DNA of 9,500 nucleotides from Hyphomicrobiales bacterium (GTDB lineage Bacteria > Pseudomonadota > Alphaproteobacteria > Rhizobiales > Xanthobacteraceae), in contig PKXB01000118.1 in NCBI GenBank assembly GCA_003133345.1, positions 1 through 9,500 on the forward strand, given 5' to 3'. Shown here piece by piece: positions 5,898 to 9,500 of the stretch. The notes under the pieces are model-generated. The model saw only the letters and a program-made list of their open reading frames with translations. It searched no databases and was not told the DNA's origin. Both the position numbers and the translations under genes were made by a program. The first letter of the stretch is position 1, and the number at the start of each line of letters is the position of its first letter.

Positions 5898-7103
5898 ATG
5901 GCGCCCAAAGACGAGATCAATCAAGACGCGCTGGCCGCCGAATGGGGCGTGGCGCTGGAACAGGAGTCCGCCGTACCCGCGGCGCCCTCCGGACCCCTTG
6001 CGACGCCCGGCACCGAGGAAGCCGCCGCGCAGTGGGCGGCGATGGCCGACGACGGCAGCAACGGATTCCAAGGCGGCAAGGGCGGCGCCGAGCGCATCCT
6101 CAATCAGGATGAAATCGACAGCATGCTCGGCTTCAGCCTGACCGACGTCTCGCTGAACGACAATTCCGGCATCCGCGCCATCATCGACTCGGCGATGGTG
6201 TCGTACGAGCGCCTGCCGATGCTGGAGATCATCTTCGACCGCCTGGTGCGGTTAATGACGACTTCGCTGCGCAACTTCACCTCCGACAACGTCGAAGTTT
6301 CGCTCGACCGCATCACCTCGGTGCGCTTCGGCGACTATCTCAATTCGATCCCGTTGCCGGCGATCCTGGCCGTGTTCAAGGCCGAGGAATGGGACAATTT
6401 CGGCCTCGCCACCGTTAGTTCCAGCCTGATCTATTCGATCATCGACGTCCTGCTCGGCGGCCGGCGCGGGGAGAGCTCGGTGCGCGTGGAAGGGCGGCCC
6501 TACACCACCATCGAGACCAACCTGGTCAAGCGCATGATCGAGGTGATCCTGGCGGACGCGGAACTCGCCTTCAAGCCGCTCTCGCCGGTCAAGTTCAACA
6601 TCGACCGGATCGAGAGCAACCCGCGTTTTGCCGCCATCTCGCGGCCGGCCAATGCGGCGATCCTGGTGCGGCTGCGCATCGACATGGAAGACCGCGGCGG
6701 CATTATCGAGCTGCTGCTGCCTTACGCGACCATCGAGCCGATCCGCGCCACCTTGCTCCAGATGTTCATGGGCGAGAAGTTCGGCCGCGACCCGATCTGG
6801 GAAGATCACCTCGCGACCGAAATCGGCCAGGCGCAGATCGCGGTCGATGCCGTGCTGTACGAGGCGCGGCTGCCGCTGCGCAAGATGATGAACCTCAGCG
6901 TCGGCGACACGCTCGCCCTCGAGATCAAGCCGGACGCGCTCGTCACCGTGCGCTGCGGCGACATCACCCTCACCGAAGGCCGCATGGGCAAAGTCGGCGA
7001 CCGCGTCGCGGTGCGGGTCGCCAAGGCCTTGCGCAAACCACGGACCACGTTCGCCATGTTCGAGAAGGCGGACGAGCCCACCAATCGGATGGAGACGCCG
7101 TGA
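5898..7103 (+). CDS. fliM: Flagellar motor switch protein FliM
   Basis: FliM forms the C-ring with FliG and FliN and binds phosphorylated CheY to change rotation. It has 401 residues, against about 334 in E. coli. The extra length is mostly at the N-terminus: the ILNQDEIDSMLGF segment, which in E. coli is at the very start, is here at residues 67-79. It is preceded by an Ala-rich extension with two AAxW motifs (W16 and W46). The middle domain includes MLEIIFDRLVRLMTTSLRNFTSDNVEV, VLLGGRRGESSVRVEGR (the GGxG-type FliG contact region) and TIETNLVKRMIEVILADAE. The C-terminal SpoA/FliN-like domain is LPLRKMMNLSVGDTLALEIK through GDRVAVRV. It overlaps the next gene by 4 bases. Confidence 0.97.
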   Translation: MAPKDEINQDALAAEWGVALEQESAVPAAPSGPLATPGTEEAAAQWAAMADDGSNGFQGGKGGAERILNQDEIDSMLGFSLTDVSLNDNSGIRAIIDSAMVSYERLPMLEIIFDRLVRLMTTSLRNFTSDNVEVSLDRITSVRFGDYLNSIPLPAILAVFKAEEWDNFGLATVSSSLIYSIIDVLLGGRRGESSVRVEGRPYTTIETNLVKRMIEVILADAELAFKPLSPVKFNIDRIESNPRFAAISRPANAAILVRLRIDMEDRGGIIELLLPYATIEPIRATLLQMFMGEKFGRDPIWEDHLATEIGQAQIAVDAVLYEARLPLRKMMNLSVGDTLALEIKPDALVTVRCGDITLTEGRMGKVGDRVAVRVAKALRKPRTTFAMFEKADEPTNRMETP

Positions 7104-7543
7104 GCTATCATTATGGCTACTTGGTCGAGAGCATGGTCGCGATCCTGCTTCTGCTCACGATCCTGTATTGCGTGCGGCTCAACAAGCAGCTTCGTCTGCT
7201 CAAGGCCGACGAGCAGACGCTGCGCGCAACCATTTCCGAACTGATTACCGCCACTGAAATCGCCGAACGCGCGATCGCCGGCTTGAAATCGACCATGCGC
7301 GAAGGCGAGCAGAGCTTGGGTGCGCGGCTGCAACGGGCGGAGAGCCTCAGCGCCGACATCGAACGCCAGCTCAGCGCGGGCGAGGAACTGCTGGCGCGGC
7401 TCACCCGCATCGCCGGCGCCGCGCGGCCGGCCGACGAGCCGCTCGCGGTTCCCGACGCCAAGGCGGTGGCCGCCGCGGCGCAAGCCTTCACTGAGCGCGC
7501 GCGCGCGCGGCTGCGCGGGCAATCGAGCGGTCTTGCCGCATGA
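7100..7543 (+). CDS. DUF6468-type membrane coiled-coil protein of the flagellar operon
   Basis: A 147-residue protein with one N-terminal membrane segment (about residues 7-25, SMVAILLLLTILYCVRL). A long charged helix follows (about 27-105) with heptad-like Leu/Ala spacing, probably a cytoplasmic coiled coil, then an Ala-rich tail. I recognise it as the small conserved protein that follows fliM in many alphaproteobacteria (DUF6468 in my recollection). In Caulobacter the gene in about this position is pflI, which affects flagellar placement, but I could not check homology. The GTG start overlaps the fliM stop (GTGA), and GGAG lies 5 bases upstream of the GTG, so translation is coupled to fliM. 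Its stop overlaps the next start (ATGA). A (GC)7 run lies at 7495-7508. The reading frame is certain; its function is not. Confidence 0.85.
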   Translation: MSYHYGYLVESMVAILLLLTILYCVRLNKQLRLLKADEQTLRATISELITATEIAERAIAGLKSTMREGEQSLGARLQRAESLSADIERQLSAGEELLARLTRIAGAARPADEPLAVPDAKAVAAAAQAFTERARARLRGQSSGLAA

Positions 7544-8409
7544 TCCGCTATGCGCGCGATTTCCGGCTGATCCCGGTCGTGCTGCTGGCGACGATCTGCC
7601 TGTTCGCGCTCAAAGTGTCGGGTCTGGTGTTCGACGGCGGCTACACGCTGGCCGAGCGGCTGCAAGGGCTCAACAAGCCCGCCATGCAGATCACCAGCGC
7701 CGAGAGCGTGCCCGATTATCCGAAGATCGTCGTCGCCGACGAGCAAGCCGCGCCGCCCGTGTCCGCGCTGCCCGCGTCCAAGCGATCCTGGGCGCAGCAA
7801 ATGTTCAACTACGGCGACAACGGCGACATCACCGGTTCGGTCGGTGGCGAAGAGAAATCGAGCGGCCCGCCGCTCAAGGCGAGCAGCAAGCCGCCGGATC
7901 CGCCCAAGCTGGAAGTCGGCAGCCTAACCGTGCCGCTGGAAGCCGGCCGCATTGCCTCGGCCGGCGAGCGCGCCATCCTCGGGCGCCTGCAAGACCGCAG
8001 CAAGGAGCTCGACATTCGCGGCCGCGAATTGGAAATGCGCGAGAGCCTGCTCAAGGCCACCGAGAAGCGGCTCGACGCCAAGGTCGCCGAGCTCAAGGAC
8101 GCGGAGGCGCGCGTCAACACCGCCATGGGCAATCGCGACAAAGCCGAGGCGGCCCGCTTCAAGAGCATCGTCGCCATGTACGAGAACATGAAGTCGAAGG
8201 ACGCCGCGCGCATCCTCGAACGGCTCGACATGAAGATTCTGGTCGAGGTCGCGACCGAGATCAAGCCGGCGAAGATGTCGGAAATCCTCGCGCAGATGAC
8301 GCCGGAAGCGGCCGAACGGCTCACCGTCGAGCTCGCCCGCAACGCGGGCGGAAAGTCGCAGAATTCGGACCAGTTACCGAAGATCGAAGGCAAGCCGGGC
8401 GGCAATTGA
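7540..8409 (+). CDS. MotE-family flagellar motor-associated protein
   Basis: A 289-residue protein with a single N-terminal membrane segment or uncleaved signal (about residues 10-30). A low-complexity Pro/Ser/Gly region (55-140) and a strongly charged coiled coil (about 140-205, with repeated Glu/Arg/Lys) follow. It ends in a helical MgtE-N/FliG-like domain (206-267), with MKSKDAARILERLD, KILVEVATEIKPAKMSEIL and MTPEAAERLTVEL. This architecture is that of the MotE family. In Sinorhizobium, MotE is a periplasmic chaperone for the stator-linked protein MotC, so a role in motor or stator assembly is likely. No motC is visible here; the next gene encodes a different secreted protein. The ATG overlaps the previous stop by 4 bases. 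The short C-terminal tail is not conserved-looking. Confidence 0.85.
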   Translation: MIRYARDFRLIPVVLLATICLFALKVSGLVFDGGYTLAERLQGLNKPAMQITSAESVPDYPKIVVADEQAAPPVSALPASKRSWAQQMFNYGDNGDITGSVGGEEKSSGPPLKASSKPPDPPKLEVGSLTVPLEAGRIASAGERAILGRLQDRSKELDIRGRELEMRESLLKATEKRLDAKVAELKDAEARVNTAMGNRDKAEAARFKSIVAMYENMKSKDAARILERLDMKILVEVATEIKPAKMSEILAQMTPEAAERLTVELARNAGGKSQNSDQLPKIEGKPGGN

Positions 8410-8411
8410 GC

Positions 8412-8432
8412 GCATGATGGCGAACATCATGC
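8412..8432. other. Perfect 8-bp hairpin after the motE-like gene
   Basis: GCATGATG (8412-8419) and CATCATGC (8425-8432) are exact reverse complements around a GCGAA loop, starting 2 bases after the stop codon. No T-run follows, so it may be an RNA-stabilising 3' end, an attenuator or a protein-binding dyad rather than an intrinsic terminator. Confidence 0.4.
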
Positions 8433-8450
8433 CTAAGCAAAATGCCACGG

Positions 8451-8465
8451 TTAACGCGACGTTAA
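8451..8465 (+). promoter_or_regulatory. Full CtrA box upstream of the secreted-protein gene
   Basis: TTAACGCGACGTTAA is two TTAA half-sites separated by exactly 7 bases, the CtrA consensus; it continues AAC. Used as a -35-type element, it would give a start near 8495, about 20-25 bases before the ATG at 8519. It lies in the 109-base gap after the motE-like gene, so the following gene probably has its own CtrA-controlled promoter. Confidence 0.65.
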
Positions 8466-8518
8466 ACGCCAAACCCTAGGCTGTCGCGACCGGCATTGTC
8501 GCCGGCTGGAACGGCTGC

Positions 8519-9500
8519 ATGACGGCATCGTCCCTCAGCCCAATGGGGATCCGCGCGCTTGAGCGCATGCGGGGGCGGCCGCTCTGTGGCTGCGGCGCGC
8601 TGGCGATCGTTGCCATCCTGCAAACGCTGATGCTGTTCACGCCGCCGTTCGGCGGCCGCGCGTTTGCCGAAGAGCGGATCAAGGGCGAGATCAAGGTCAG
8701 CACCGAGGGCGGCTATGCGCGCCTGGTGTTCCGCTTCGAGAAGGAAGCGCCGGCCAACATCCAGATCACCTATCCGATCATGGTGGTGACGTTCAAGAAG
8801 CCGGTCGCCATCGCGGTCGATCGGCTCAATGCCGCCGCGTCCGACTATATCAGCGCCGCGCGGCTCGACCCCGACGGTATCTCGATCCGCATCGCGCTGG
8901 CGCGCAAAATTAAGGTCAATTCCATGCCGGCCGCCGAGCGGCTCTATGTCGATCTGCTGCCGGAGGCCTGGAGTGGCCTGCTGCCGGGTCTGCCGCGCGA
9001 GGTGATCGAGGAGCTCGCCAACCGCGCGCTGGCCGCCGAAAGCCAACTGCGTAAGCAACGGTTCACCGCCAAGACCCAGAATCCGCCGGCGATCCGTGTC
9101 AAGGTCGCGACCCAGCCGACCTTCACCCGCTATGTCTTCGCGATGCCGGACGTCGCCAATGTCATTCCCGAGAGCGCCGATGGAAAGCTGACGCTCGAAT
9201 TCGACCAGCCGATCAAATGGGATCTGGCGGATGCCAGGGCGGCGATGCCGCCGACCCTGCGATCGATCGATGCCGAGGTTGATGACGATTCGGTCGCCGT
9301 CAGCTTCGCGTTCAACGGCACGCCGCAAGTGCGCACTTTCCGCGAGGACCGCAGCATCGTGGTCGATGTCGGCCACGACGGCGCCAAGCCCAAGTCCATG
9401 CCCAAGCCGGCGGCGGAGGAGGGCGCCAAGCCCAAGCAGGACGCTGCCGCGCCCGCCGCCGTGCCGGCCATCGAGCCGCCGGAGACCGTGCTCGCCAAGG
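8519..9500 (+). CDS. Secreted protein with tandem AMIN-like domains (N-terminal part, runs off the window)
   Basis: An open frame of 327 codons with no stop before the window end; the gene is cut. An in-frame TAG at 8477 limits the start; the ATG at 8519 has a poor GGAACGG ribosome site, and ATGs at residues 9 and 17 are alternatives. Residues about 18-50 form a signal peptide (Arg-rich start, hydrophobic AIVAILQTLMLF, then GRAFA with cleavage before EER). Two copies of a beta-rich unit follow (about 57-148 and 194-285), both with KV-x-T, (Y/F)-x-R-x-VF, F-x-x-P and a final VD(L/V). These recall AMIN domains, which bind the cell wall. Next comes a Lys/Pro/Ala linker with GAKPK twice. I recall large TPR proteins beside motE-like genes in Bradyrhizobium; the missing C-terminus could hold such repeats. 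The function is unknown; the context suggests the motor or the envelope around it. Confidence 0.8.
   Translation, partial: MTASSLSPMGIRALERMRGRPLCGCGALAIVAILQTLMLFTPPFGGRAFAEERIKGEIKVSTEGGYARLVFRFEKEAPANIQITYPIMVVTFKKPVAIAVDRLNAAASDYISAARLDPDGISIRIALARKIKVNSMPAAERLYVDLLPEAWSGLLPGLPREVIEELANRALAAESQLRKQRFTAKTQNPPAIRVKVATQPTFTRYVFAMPDVANVIPESADGKLTLEFDQPIKWDLADARAAMPPTLRSIDAEVDDDSVAVSFAFNGTPQVRTFREDRSIVVDVGHDGAKPKSMPKPAAEEGAKPKQDAAAPAAVPAIEPPETVLAK

Noticed and set aside
7495..7508. (GC)7 dinucleotide run as a possible phase-variation tract
   Set aside because: It is short and within coding sequence reading Arg-Ala-Arg-Ala. A two-base slip could disrupt the frame, but nothing else supports switching, and such runs are expected at this GC content.
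7320..8417. Plus-strand frame of 365 codons overlapping DUF6468 and the motE-like gene
   Set aside because: It is an Arg-rich out-of-frame reading of two genes that have recognisable domains and coupled starts and stops.
8462..9376. 304-codon minus-strand open frame opposite the secreted protein
   Set aside because: The composition is rich in Arg, Asp and His, as expected of an antisense shadow. The plus frame has a signal peptide, a domain duplication and normal codon bias.

Overview
The window looks like chromosomal DNA of a GC-rich alphaproteobacterium, most likely a Bradyrhizobium/Rhodopseudomonas-type member of the Hyphomicrobiales. The evidence is the Caulobacter-like flagellar gene order, the GC-rich third codon positions, a FliM followed by a DUF6468-type membrane coiled-coil protein and a MotE-type protein, and CtrA-type (TTAA-N7-TTAA, TTAACCAT) and sigma-54-type regulatory sites. 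The species assignment is inference; no database search was possible.

Layout. (1) 41-1339, plus strand: an Nramp-superfamily metal-ion transporter, visibly richer in A/T than the rest and unrelated to motility; its two metal-site motifs are non-canonical. (2) 1340-1585: intergenic, with a long stem-loop that best fits a terminator for the leftward flagellar operon. (3) 4985-1586, minus strand: flgF-flgG-flgA-flgH, for distal rod proteins, the P-ring assembly chaperone and the L-ring lipoprotein. The genes are closely spaced, with only a few to about 85 bases between them. (4) 4986-5343: a divergent control region. Leftward it holds a near-consensus sigma-54 promoter, a perfect IHF consensus and two helically phased GGCAAAA elements resembling FlbD enhancer (ftr) sites. 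Rightward it holds a CtrA half-site ahead of fliL. (5) 5344-8409, plus strand: fliL-fliM-DUF6468-motE-like, the last three joined by 4-base start/stop overlaps. (6) 8410-8518: a hairpin and a full CtrA box. (7) 8519 to the window end: the first 327 codons of a secreted protein that I do not recognise by name, with a signal peptide and two tandem copies of a roughly 92-residue beta-rich domain that resembles AMIN domains.

How it fits together. The sites suggest a Caulobacter-style hierarchy. Early CtrA-dependent transcription would give the inner-membrane/switch genes (fliL, fliM and partners). Later sigma-54/IHF/FlbD-dependent transcription would give the rod and ring genes from the same 350-base region. 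The secreted protein at the right end carries its own CtrA box, so it is probably co-regulated with the motor and may act in the periplasm around it.

No tRNA, rRNA, CRISPR array, transposase or attachment site was seen.
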